The translations under genes were made by a program, and so were the position numbers. The notes under the pieces were generated by a model. It was not told the DNA's origin, made no database searches, and saw only the letters and a program-made list of their open reading frames with translations. Shown in pieces: positions 1 through 5,169 of a stretch of 5,169 bases of DNA. The stretch comes from Methanosaeta sp. UBA80 (GTDB lineage: Archaea; Halobacteriota; Methanosarcinia; Methanotrichales; Methanotrichaceae). Within the stretch, counting starts at the first letter, position 1, and every line of letters begins with the position of its first letter. The DNA is taken from contig DAWB01000154.1 in NCBI GenBank assembly GCA_002505805.1, forward strand, positions 3,638-8,806. Direction: 5' to 3'.

Positions 1-279
1 GGCCCGGACAGAGACGCAAAGGATGCGGCAGCGATTTACGAGCTCTTGGAGAAGGATATTGTACCCCTTTACTACGACCGGGATGAGGACGGCATATCCC
101 ATGGATGGATTGAGGTGATGAAGGAGTGCATCAAGATAACCGGCCCCAAATTCTCAGCTCGCAGGATGGCCAAGGAGTATGCCCAGAGATTCTATCTCCC
201 GGCCCAGGAAGCAGCATTAAAGAATGAGTTTAGAAAGCAAGGAGAGGATCATAAGGTCGATCTCTTCGGGAGAATTTGA
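1..279 (+). CDS. glgP: alpha-glucan (glycogen) phosphorylase, C-terminal fragment
   Basis: This is the last 92 codons of a gene that starts before the window; the frame is open from base 1 and ends at TGA 277-279. The fragment carries the C-terminal signature I associate with GT35 alpha-glucan phosphorylases of the short prokaryotic type: PLYYDRDEDG at fragment residues 22-31, then HGW (34-36), a Met-Lys-Glu helix (40-42), FSARRMAKEY (51-60) and RFYLPA (63-68). Enzymes of this family split alpha-1,4-glucans with phosphate to give glucose-1-phosphate in the cytoplasm, using pyridoxal phosphate. The PLP lysine and active site lie upstream and cannot be checked. A possible TTG at 46 is internal and not a start. 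The tail after YLPA is short and charged. Its role here would be mobilising stored glycogen. I am confident of the family and less so of the exact subfamily. Confidence 0.85.
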   Translation, partial: GPDRDAKDAAAIYELLEKDIVPLYYDRDEDGISHGWIEVMKECIKITGPKFSARRMAKEYAQRFYLPAQEAALKNEFRKQGEDHKVDLFGRI

Positions 280-308
280 TTGCGATGCTTTTCCCAGAAT
301 GCAATCGA
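276..308 (+). repeat. small inverted repeat over the phosphorylase stop codon
   Basis: TTGATTGC (276-283) can pair with GCAATCGA (301-308): eight pairs including one G-T wobble, around a 17-base loop. It overlaps the TGA stop. It could be an mRNA 3'-end hairpin, but no strong T-run follows it directly, so a terminator role is only a guess. Confidence 0.35.
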
Positions 309-321
309 CCTGTTATCCTCA

Positions 322-340
322 TTTATTAAATTTTATTTTA
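322..340 (+). promoter_or_regulatory. TATA-like promoter element ahead of the Usp gene
   Basis: A pure A/T tract, TTTATTAAATTTTATTTTA, stands out in a spacer of mixed composition. It lies 85-103 bp before the Usp start codon and suits an archaeal box A. The right half (331-340) is centred about 27 bp before the ATG at 362, the usual TATA-to-start-site distance in archaea, so transcription may begin near 360. An alternative element is GAATATAG at 353-360, which would put the start near 383. No purine-rich BRE is clear. Confidence 0.45.
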
Positions 341-361
341 TCTGGAGGCAGGGAATATAGA

Positions 362-415
362 ATGGCATCTGCATTTTCGATAACTAGAAATATTCCAGAT
401 GCTACTATGGATTAG
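362..415 (+). other. possible 17-codon upstream ORF before the Usp gene
   Basis: ATG 362-364 opens a reading frame for MASAFSITRNIPDATMD that closes at TAG 413-415. That stop abuts the Usp Shine-Dalgarno, and the Usp ATG follows 9 bases later. The ATG sits about 27 bp after the centre of an A/T-rich box, so it could be read from a leaderless or nearly leaderless transcript. A short frame like this also arises by chance, and the peptide has no recognisable motif. Treated as a candidate only. Confidence 0.18.
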
Positions 416-419
416 GAGG
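415..419 (+). promoter_or_regulatory. Shine-Dalgarno of the Usp gene
   Basis: GGAGG lies five bases before the ATG at 425 and is the strongest ribosome-binding site in the window. It fixes the start codon of the universal stress protein. Confidence 0.75.
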
Positions 420-424
420 AGAAG

Positions 425-1288
425 ATGTTCGAAAAGGTTTTGGTCCCAACGGATTTTTCCAGCCATGCAAAGAAAGTTGTAGAATGCATCGGCCAGATAC
501 CGGGCATAAAGCAGGTAGTACTTCTGAGTGTGATATCCAGAAGTGTCATAACCAGGGTCTGGGATCCCGTGGCTGAGCTGAAAGAGGTAGAGGCTCGGCT
601 GATGGAAGAGAAGAAGTTGATTGATGCTCCGGGAGTGGAGGTTAAAGTAAGGGCGGTCTCAGTACTGGAGGGAGAGATAGCCAATGCCGTGCAGAGGGTG
701 GCCGAGGAGGAGAATGTATCATTGGTGGCCATGGGCGCGCGAGGAAAAAGCAGAATTCAGAGCGTCCTCCTGGGAAGCGTCTCTCGCAATGCCCTGAGGT
801 TCGGGGATACTCATCTTCTGATCATGCGCTACAAGGTGCTGGATAGTGGCGAGATGGAGATGTACTGCGATAGGATATTCTCCAAAGTGCTTTTCCCCAC
901 AGACTTCTCTCAGCCGGCAGAGGTTGCGCTATCATTCTTGAAGAACGTCCAGGGGATCAGCGAGCTGGTACTGCTCAATGTGGTCTCCACCGGCGAGACC
1001 GATGAAGAGATCGAGGAGAATCAGGCTGCGGCCAACAAAAAGATTGAAGAGATCACCAGGGATCTGGAGAAGAGCGGCATGAAGGTTACCCCCAAAGTCC
1101 TGGTCGGCCATCCGGTAGAGACCATCCGAACCGTGGCTGAGGAGGAGAATGTATCCCTTATCGCCATGAGCTCCCAGGGTGCCATAGCCATAAAGAAGGG
1201 CAGGATCGGAAGCACGGCTTACGATGTGGCCAACTCCGTGGACAAGCCGGTCCTCATTCTGAGGAGATCCAAGATCGCAATGTATTGA
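425..1288 (+). CDS. universal stress protein with two tandem Usp domains
   Basis: The 287-residue soluble protein is built of two UspA folds: about 1-137 and 150-281, joined by a short linker. Each begins with a beta strand and the nucleotide-site Asp in a PTDFS motif (D10, D160). Domain 1 carries a perfect ATP-binding signature G-2x-G-9x-G-S (G104, G107, G117, S118). In domain 2 the first Gly is Ser (S249), while G252, G262 and S263 are kept. Usp proteins bind ATP or other nucleotides and act in stress and energy responses; the partner here is unknown. The start is fixed by a GGAGG five bases upstream, and the stop is TGA 1286-1288. The domains share an almost identical block, VAEEENVSL(V/I)AM (92-103, 237-248). 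It lies between glycogen phosphorylase and a phosphate cotransporter but has its own promoter-like element and long flanking spacers, so it is probably monocistronic. Confidence 0.93.
   Translation: MFEKVLVPTDFSSHAKKVVECIGQIPGIKQVVLLSVISRSVITRVWDPVAELKEVEARLMEEKKLIDAPGVEVKVRAVSVLEGEIANAVQRVAEEENVSLVAMGARGKSRIQSVLLGSVSRNALRFGDTHLLIMRYKVLDSGEMEMYCDRIFSKVLFPTDFSQPAEVALSFLKNVQGISELVLLNVVSTGETDEEIEENQAAANKKIEEITRDLEKSGMKVTPKVLVGHPVETIRTVAEEENVSLIAMSSQGAIAIKKGRIGSTAYDVANSVDKPVLILRRSKIAMY
704..1155 (+). repeat. intragenic direct repeat pair within the Usp gene
   Basis: The 17-base string gaggaggagaatgtatc occurs at 704-720 and again at 1139-1155, exactly 435 bases (145 codons) apart and in the same frame. 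It encodes the helix-strand junction E-E-E-N-V-S in both Usp domains. The rest of the two domains is much more diverged. Confidence 0.8.
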
Positions 1289-1296
1289 GAGAGCGC

Positions 1297-1385
1297 AGAT
1301 ATTTTCATCTTTTTCCCGGCAGAGATAGCCACATCACTGGTTGCAGCCAGGAAAAAGATGGCAATGCTGCCAGGGAAAAATATCT
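1297..1385 (+). repeat. nested inverted repeat (possible structured 3' RNA) after the Usp gene
   Basis: Nine bases after the Usp stop begins an outer stem, AGATATTTT (1297-1305) with AAAATATCT (1377-1385), nine perfect pairs. Directly inside it CATCTTTTTCCCGGC (1306-1320) pairs with GCCAGGAAAAAGATG (1346-1360), 14 of 15 positions. The 25-base inner loop has a further small AGCCA/TGGTT stem. The left arm 1310-1322 can instead pair with 1367-1380 with one bulge, and 1342-1349 (TGCAGCCA) is complementary to 1387-1394 (TGGCTGCA), so mutually exclusive folds are possible. This may be a 3' UTR structure, a processing signal or a small RNA; it has no coding explanation. Confidence 0.6.
1301..1314 (+). 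terminator. possible T-rich terminator of the Usp gene
   Basis: ATTTTCATCTTTTT starts 12 bases after the Usp stop. Archaeal RNA polymerase often stops at T-rich tracts without needing a preceding hairpin, so this is a reasonable end site. A second T5 run lies at 1399-1403, after the inverted repeat. Confidence 0.35.
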
Positions 1386-1592
1386 TTGGCTGCACCGCTT
1401 TTTAGAAGTTTGGTCATCACCGGCACGGCCTCATTTCTGGGAGAGCATCCCATCCATTAAGTATGCTTTATGGCAGTCTACATCCTAACCAGCCTGAATG
1501 CGATGCATGGGGGAGTTTATCTCAAAATCAGCAACTTCAGGTCAGCTAGCTGGATGGGCTAAAAGGTCTTTTCCGACGGGCCGATGATAAGC

Positions 1593-1607
1593 TTTTTATT
1601 TTTTAAA
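1593..1607 (+). promoter_or_regulatory. TATA-like element ahead of the cotransporter gene
   Basis: TTTTTATTTTTTAAA is the most A/T-rich tract in the spacer and a plausible archaeal box A. Using the usual 25-27 bp distance, transcription would start near 1625, leaving a leader of about 85 bases before ATG 1711. No classical inverted-repeat phosphate-response operator is evident beside it. Confidence 0.45.
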
Positions 1608-1625
1608 CCATAACCAGAAGCGGAA

Positions 1626-1709
1626 ATGATGTTAGAAAGGGAGATCAACTGGCGCATCCGGAGTGGATTGAAGCAGAGCAGCCAGGCCTCTTTAGGGAGC
1701 TCTAAATAA
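1626..1709 (+). other. possible 27-codon upstream ORF in the cotransporter leader
   Basis: ATG ATG at 1626-1631 opens a 27-codon frame that closes at TAA 1707-1709, one base before the cotransporter ATG at 1711. The first ATG lies about 26 bp after the centre of the TATA-like tract, as expected for a leaderless start. The predicted peptide is polar and basic (REINWRIRSG near the N-terminus, Ser-rich end). The near-overlap of stop and start would allow translational coupling. No family likeness; it could be chance. Confidence 0.22.
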
Positions 1710-1710
1710 G

Positions 1711-3384
1711 ATGATTCTGGAGATGATCTTTGCCGTTATCCCGGCTGTCATTTTATTCCTTTACGGCATAGATAATTTCTCAGAAGAGGTGCGGCATTTA
1801 GCAGGTGAGCGCTTTAGAACAGTGCTTCAAAAGGCAACAAAGACCTCTCTACGGGGGGCTCTGGCCGGAGCAGCCGTTACTGCCATCGTCCAGTCCAGTA
1901 CCGCCACCACCATCATTGTGGTGGGATTGGTAAATGCCGGTGCCATATCCTTCCTGGGCTCTCTGGGCTTGATTATAGGGGCAAATGTGGGCACCACCCT
2001 TACCGCCCAGCTTGTTGCCTTCAAGCTTACTGCCTTCGCTCCGGCATTTCTTATCCTCGGATTTGTCTTGAGCCTGATTCGCGGCCCTTACAGATCCCTG
2101 GGCAAGCCCATCTTCTATTTCGGGCTGGTCTTCTACAGCCTCAATTTGATCTCATCCACAGTTGCCCCCCTGCAGGGAGATCCGAGCGTTCTTTCTCTTT
2201 TCTCCATGACCGACAACATCCTTACAGCAATAATAATCGGATTTATTGTAACCAACATATTCCAGTCCAGCTCGGTTACAGCGGGACTGGTGGTGGTCAT
2301 GGCTCAGAGCAATCTCATCACCGCAACTCAGGCCATACCGATGATACTGGGAGCCAATATAGGCACTACCCTAACCGGACTGGTGGTATCCCTGCGCATG
2401 AATGCGGCAGCGAAACGCACCGCAGTGGCCCAGTTCTTCTTTAACCTCATGGGGGTGCTGATATTTCTGCCCTTCCTGGACTCCTTTGCCGGGCTCATCG
2501 ACAGCCTGGGAGGGACGGAGGCTCAGCAGGTAGCCAATGCCCATCTGATATTCAATGTCACCTGCGCCGCCATCTTTTTGCTGCTGATAAAGCCCTTTTC
2601 CCGGTTCATCCAGGATATCCTTCCCCAAAAGGATGGAGAGATCGTCTTCATAACCCGTCACATCTCCAAGAAGATGCCTGATGATATCTCAGAAGCAGCC
2701 GAGCTGGTGGAAAAAGAGATCGTGCATATGCTCTATACGGCCAAAGATATTTTTTTGAGCACACTTCAGGTTGCGGGCGGCAACGTAGACCTATGCTCCA
2801 GAATTGTGCAATCAAGAGATTATGTGGATTATCTGCACTCTCAGATCATTTCGACCATAGTATCCCTATCGGATCGAGAGATATCGGTTGAATATGCCGG
2901 TCGTCTGGCCATACTGGCCAGGGTTGCCGATCTGGTGAGCGTGATGGTCAAGCAGATGGTATCCATGGCCAAAAAATTCGAGACCATGAAAGAGAAGAAG
3001 ATTGAGCTGTCGCCGGAGTCCTTTGCCGGTATCCAGGAGATGGCTGTGCCCTGTACCGAGAACCTGGTTCATCTTCTGACCACATTTCCGGAGATGCCTG
3101 AGGAGATCGATAGAAAGATGCGAGCCAATGACGAGCGGCTGAGGCTGATTTTAAACTGGAATTACAAGCTGTATCTGATCCGGCTGGCGGCAAAAAGCAG
3201 CTACAGTGCGATGTTTTCGGAGATCATCTTCTCCTTTGAGCGGATAGGCTCCATGATCCGGGAGCTGCGGAAGACCTGCATATCCATGGCCCAGCCCGCC
3301 TCCGCCCTGAATGTGCCCGATCTGATCAAGCCGCCTCACCTGGATGAGGGAACGGGAGACGAAGAGCAGTCCGGGGCCGTTTAG
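1711..3384 (+). CDS. Na+/phosphate cotransporter (NptA/YjbB type) with PhoU-like C-terminal domain
   Basis: The 557-residue protein has a membrane half (about 1-300) and a soluble helical half (about 320-530). The membrane half shows the inverted duplication of the Na/Pi-cotransporter family (SLC34-like): QSST at 61-64 followed by GANVGTT at 90-96, and QSSS at 185-188 followed by GANIGTT at 214-220. These QSS elements form the sodium/phosphate site in characterised relatives. The C-terminal half is a set of amphipathic helices like PhoU, a common fusion in prokaryotic members and thought to regulate transport. Length is normal for the fused form. The ATG at 1711 is preceded by an in-frame TAG at 1693-1695, so no longer start exists; M5 (1723) is a less likely alternative. 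The Shine-Dalgarno is weak (GGAG 1696-1699, 11 bases away). It is the likely sodium-driven phosphate uptake or balance protein; substrate is inferred from family. Confidence 0.9.
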   Translation: MILEMIFAVIPAVILFLYGIDNFSEEVRHLAGERFRTVLQKATKTSLRGALAGAAVTAIVQSSTATTIIVVGLVNAGAISFLGSLGLIIGANVGTTLTAQLVAFKLTAFAPAFLILGFVLSLIRGPYRSLGKPIFYFGLVFYSLNLISSTVAPLQGDPSVLSLFSMTDNILTAIIIGFIVTNIFQSSSVTAGLVVVMAQSNLITATQAIPMILGANIGTTLTGLVVSLRMNAAAKRTAVAQFFFNLMGVLIFLPFLDSFAGLIDSLGGTEAQQVANAHLIFNVTCAAIFLLLIKPFSRFIQDILPQKDGEIVFITRHISKKMPDDISEAAELVEKEIVHMLYTAKDIFLSTLQVAGGNVDLCSRIVQSRDYVDYLHSQIISTIVSLSDREISVEYAGRLAILARVADLVSVMVKQMVSMAKKFETMKEKKIELSPESFAGIQEMAVPCTENLVHLLTTFPEMPEEIDRKMRANDERLRLILNWNYKLYLIRLAAKSSYSAMFSEIIFSFERIGSMIRELRKTCISMAQPASALNVPDLIKPPHLDEGTGDEEQSGAV

Positions 3385-3434
3385 ATAATGGCAACCGGAT
3401 TTCCAGGTCATCCAGAGGCAATAGCCCCCTGCTC

Positions 3435-3452
3435 AGAATCTATAGAATCTAT
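3435..3452. repeat. tandem 9-bp repeat behind the cotransporter gene
   Basis: AGAATCTAT is present twice in direct succession (3435-3443, 3444-3452), in an A/T-richer part of the 173-bp spacer between the convergent cotransporter and small membrane protein genes. It could reflect replication slippage. Apart from this I see no gene or strong terminator hairpin in 3385-3557. Confidence 0.6.
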
Positions 3453-3557
3453 TATTGTCATATATTCGGGACAAATTGATGGATCTGACTGCTGGCAGCT
3501 TTGGGATCGAAGAAATAATCAGCGGTATCCGCCATCACAATGGGTTGGATTACGGGT

Positions 3558-3758
3558 TCAATCTCTCCAGAAATTTCTTAATGGAATTATGGCCAGAAGG
3601 ATCCATGTTAGTCCGTACCAATACCAATCCAGACTGAGCAAAGGGGGCCAGACTTTTGCCATCATCAGAGCAAAAGCTGCAACTGCCAATTTTGTGAGCC
3701 CCATATCGATCCATGTCAGCTTTGCCATTTTTTTGTTGGCCCAATTGAATAAGCTCAT
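3558..3758 (-). CDS. small Trp-rich membrane protein, unknown function
   Basis: The minus-strand frame encodes 66 residues with a clear membrane-protein pattern: a hydrophobic helix at about 22-36 (KLAVAAFALMMAKV), a turn WPPLLSLDWYWYG (37-49) and a second short hydrophobic segment (50-60) ending in a basic, aromatic tail (RNFWRD). It resembles, from memory, small two-helix archaeal hypothetical proteins with a WP turn and an aromatic cluster, but I cannot name the family. Two starts are possible: ATG 3758, about 27 bp after a TATA-like box and thus fitting a leaderless mRNA, or ATG 3728 (56 residues, MAKLTWIDMG...), perhaps closer to the conserved core. Neither has a Shine-Dalgarno. It lies 181 bp downstream of the NSS transporter on the same strand. 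The plus-strand frame across it (3388-3789) is longer but has no protein-like pattern, so I take that one as the shadow. Confidence 0.62.
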   Translation of the reverse strand: MSLFNWANKKMAKLTWIDMGLTKLAVAAFALMMAKVWPPLLSLDWYWYGLTWILLAIIPLRNFWRD

Positions 3759-3781
3759 GCCTGTATATCAGCATCAAAGCC

Positions 3782-3796
3782 TTAAATAAGCGCTTA
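3782..3796 (-). promoter_or_regulatory. TATA-like box with overlapping palindrome ahead of the small membrane gene
   Basis: Read on the minus strand, TTATTTAA (3782-3789) is centred about 27 bp before ATG 3758, right for a leaderless transcript. A perfect 10-bp palindrome, TAAGCGCTTA (3787-3796), overlaps its upstream end, where BRE contacts would fall, and could be an operator. A second candidate box is the palindrome GTTATAAC at 3804-3811, which would instead give a short leader. Confidence 0.35.
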
Positions 3797-3939
3797 CCAG
3801 CCGGTTATAACAGGAACCCGGAAAAGGACTGCGGGATGCAAATTGATAGTGGAGAGAATTGCCGATCTCCATCTGCCCGCTATGGATTTTTCCTGAGGGC
3901 ATAGAGGTCTCAGAAGAGGCCAAACGCCGACGAACGATC

Positions 3940-5169
3940 TCATTGCTCCATCAGGCTCGATATAGTTATGATCATCAAGACAGTGGGTATGGCGTATTTG
4001 GTGAGGAAGGGCAGGGACCTCATCCAGCCATTCAAGATACCCAACTGGCTATGCAATAGATGCTCGTCCATAAACCATCGGAAGACCATTGCTACCAGAA
4101 ATGCTGCTATCGGCAGACCCAGAGTCCCTACAGTCTCATCCAATAAATCCAGAACCCTTGATCCAAAAAAGCTCAGATCAATTGAGCTATAGCTGAGGGC
4201 AGAGGGCAGGCCAAGGGCAATAAGAGCCATGGTTAAGAGAAGGCTTGCTTTTCTTCGGCTCATCCCCGTCTGGCCCATAACTGCTGCCACATTGACCTCC
4301 AGCATGGATACGGCGGAGGTGAGGGCAGCGGAGAACAGAAGAGCAAAGAAGGCCACGCCCAGAATAGGGCCATAAGATATCAACTCAAAGGCCCTTGGCA
4401 GGGTGATAAAGGCCAGCTCCGCTCCTGCCGTCGGCGGCAGGCCAAAGGTGAATACCAGGGAAAAGATGGCTATTCCTGCCAGCAAAGCAGCCAGAAGATC
4501 CAAGACAGTGATAATCAGAGCCGACTGGGGTATATCGGCATCATCATCGAGATAAGCGCCATAGGTGATCAGAATTCCCATGCCCACAGACAGAGAGAAG
4601 AACGCCTGGCCGAGAGCAGCGCTCCATAGACCAGGCTGGAGCAGCATGGAATAATCAGGACGAAAGAGGAAGCTCATGCCCGTCTGAGCGCCGGGAAGGC
4701 TGAGGCAGAACAGGGCCAGGGCCAGCAGGATGAGGAAGGCAAATGGAACCAGAACCGATACCAATCTCTCAATACCCTTTTTTACCCCTGAGCTGACTAT
4801 CGCCCCAGTTGCCAGGGCAGAGATCAAGAAATAGGCTATCGGCTGCAGCGATGAGGTGAAATCGGAGAAGGCGACATCAATGCCCAGGAGCGAGAATGCC
4901 AGATAAGCCAGGGTCCAGCCGGTTATGACCAGATAGTAGCTCAATATGAGAAGGAGTATCAGGCAGATGAGCCAGCCGAAGGCTTTGAAGGATCTTCCGG
5001 CACGGCCAAAGGAGGAGACCACATCGGCCCTTAAATGTCTTCCCACAGACATCTCCAGGACCATAAGCGGGACGGCAAAGCAGAGCACTGCCAGAAGATA
5101 GGGTACTAAATAGGCTCCGCCCCCATTCTGGCCCACCACCGATGAGAAGCGCCAGATATTGCCTATGCC
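3940..5169 (-). CDS. neurotransmitter:sodium symporter (SLC6/NSS) family transporter, N-terminus cut by window edge
   Basis: The frame is open to the right edge and gives 409 residues ending at TGA (3942-3940). The first visible residues are GIGNIWRF (1-8), the unwound TM1 motif of the LeuT fold, followed by NGGGAYLVPY (15-24) and VPLMVLEMSVG (33-43). TM6 matches the family in FFSLSVGMGILITYGAY (190-206), and TM8 keeps the Na2-site Thr-Ser in ALTSA (282-286). GVKKGIERL (128-136) fits the start of TM5. About 11 membrane helices are expected including TM1; the chain stops shortly after TM11, so it resembles the shorter 11-TM prokaryotic members (MhsT, Tyt1) rather than 12-TM LeuT. It would import an amino acid or related solute with Na+. 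Substrate cannot be told from sequence. Only some 20-40 N-terminal residues are missing; the promoter is outside the window. A GTG at 5139 is internal, not the start. Confidence 0.92.
   Translation of the reverse strand, partial: GIGNIWRFSSVVGQNGGGAYLVPYLLAVLCFAVPLMVLEMSVGRHLRADVVSSFGRAGRSFKAFGWLICLILLLILSYYLVITGWTLAYLAFSLLGIDVAFSDFTSSLQPIAYFLISALATGAIVSSGVKKGIERLVSVLVPFAFLILLALALFCLSLPGAQTGMSFLFRPDYSMLLQPGLWSAALGQAFFSLSVGMGILITYGAYLDDDADIPQSALIITVLDLLAALLAGIAIFSLVFTFGLPPTAGAELAFITLPRAFELISYGPILGVAFFALLFSAALTSAVSMLEVNVAAVMGQTGMSRRKASLLLTMALIALGLPSALSYSSIDLSFFGSRVLDLLDETVGTLGLPIAAFLVAMVFRWFMDEHLLHSQLGILNGWMRSLPFLTKYAIPTVLMIITISSLMEQ

Larger units (their letters stand above)
1289..1710. other. 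422-bp spacer between the Usp and cotransporter genes
   Basis: No convincing protein gene is seen on either strand. The left part (1297-1385) is a nested inverted repeat. The middle (about 1400-1580) holds only short frames of 30-70 codons without Shine-Dalgarno or family likeness, plus a 10-bp palindrome, CAGCTAGCTG, at 1543-1552. The right part holds a TATA-like tract (1593-1607) and a leader of roughly 80-85 bases before the cotransporter ATG. Confidence 0.6.

Noticed and set aside
224..415. 63-codon frame spanning the phosphorylase end and the spacer
   Set aside because: It starts inside the phosphorylase gene in another frame and has no ribosome-binding site. Only its last 17 codons, from ATG 362, have a plausible promoter position and are listed separately.
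1285..1488. 67-codon frame overlapping the Usp stop
   Set aside because: It runs through the inverted repeat and has no domain-like pattern or Shine-Dalgarno; the repeat better explains the sequence.
1470..1562. 30-codon frame ATG 1470 to TAA 1560-1562 in the spacer
   Set aside because: Too short to separate from chance, with no ribosome-binding site and no promoter-like element at a suitable distance.
425..3384. A single Usp-cotransporter operon
   Set aside because: The 422-bp spacer contains a T-rich tract after the Usp stop, an inverted repeat and a separate TATA-like element, so separate transcription is more likely, though readthrough cannot be excluded.
3546..3570. GGGTTCAATCT, resembling the T-arm of a tRNA
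   Set aside because: The flanking bases do not form the T stem, the expected closing C is missing, and no acceptor, D or anticodon arms can be found around it.
3455..3637. 60-codon plus-strand frame with a TTG start
   Set aside because: The first half reads somewhat like a protein, but the second half is antisense to the small membrane gene, there is no ribosome-binding site and I recognise no family. Most likely chance.
3388..3789. 133-codon plus-strand frame between the cotransporter and the NSS transporter
   Set aside because: Its translation has no coherent hydrophobic, domain or motif pattern, its ATG lacks a Shine-Dalgarno, and it covers the minus-strand small membrane protein, whose translation is far more protein-like.

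Overview
This window looks like chromosomal DNA from a methanogenic archaeon, and a Methanothrix (Methanosaeta)-like organism is my best guess. The grounds are indirect. A/T-rich TATA-like elements sit upstream of genes and no bacterial -35/-10 pairs are evident. Shine-Dalgarno signals are mixed: strong at one gene, weak or absent at others. Arginine AGG/AGA and isoleucine ATA codons are common, base composition is near even by eye, and the proteins have an archaeal flavour. No rRNA, tRNA, CRISPR array, transposase or phage gene is visible, so the taxon stays an inference.

Layout, left to right. Positions 1-279 (+) hold the last 92 codons of an alpha-glucan (glycogen) phosphorylase that begins outside the window. 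After a 145-bp spacer with a TATA-like element and a strong Shine-Dalgarno comes a tandem two-domain universal stress protein (425-1288, +). Next is a 422-bp gene-poor spacer (1289-1710). It holds a nested inverted repeat just behind the Usp gene, and a TATA-like tract plus a 27-codon ORF just ahead of the next gene. Positions 1711-3384 (+) encode a 557-residue Na+/phosphate cotransporter of the NptA/YjbB type with a cytoplasmic PhoU-like C-terminal domain.

The right-hand side is on the opposite strand. Positions 3558-3758 (-) encode a small, Trp-rich, probably membrane-embedded protein of unknown function that is easily missed, because longer spurious ORFs overlap it. Positions 3940-5169 (-) encode all but the first few dozen residues of an SLC6/NSS-family sodium:amino-acid-type symporter, which runs off the right edge. 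The cotransporter and the small gene therefore converge.

Functionally this is a set of independent housekeeping or adaptive genes: storage-glucan breakdown, a nucleotide-binding stress protein, and two sodium-coupled transporters (one for phosphate, one for an amino acid or similar organic solute). The spacers and separate promoter-like elements argue against one operon. I see no evidence for a complete new multi-gene system. The items most worth a second look are the small membrane protein, the nested hairpin with alternative pairings after the Usp gene, and short ORFs placed between the TATA-like element and the start codon of both the Usp and the cotransporter genes.
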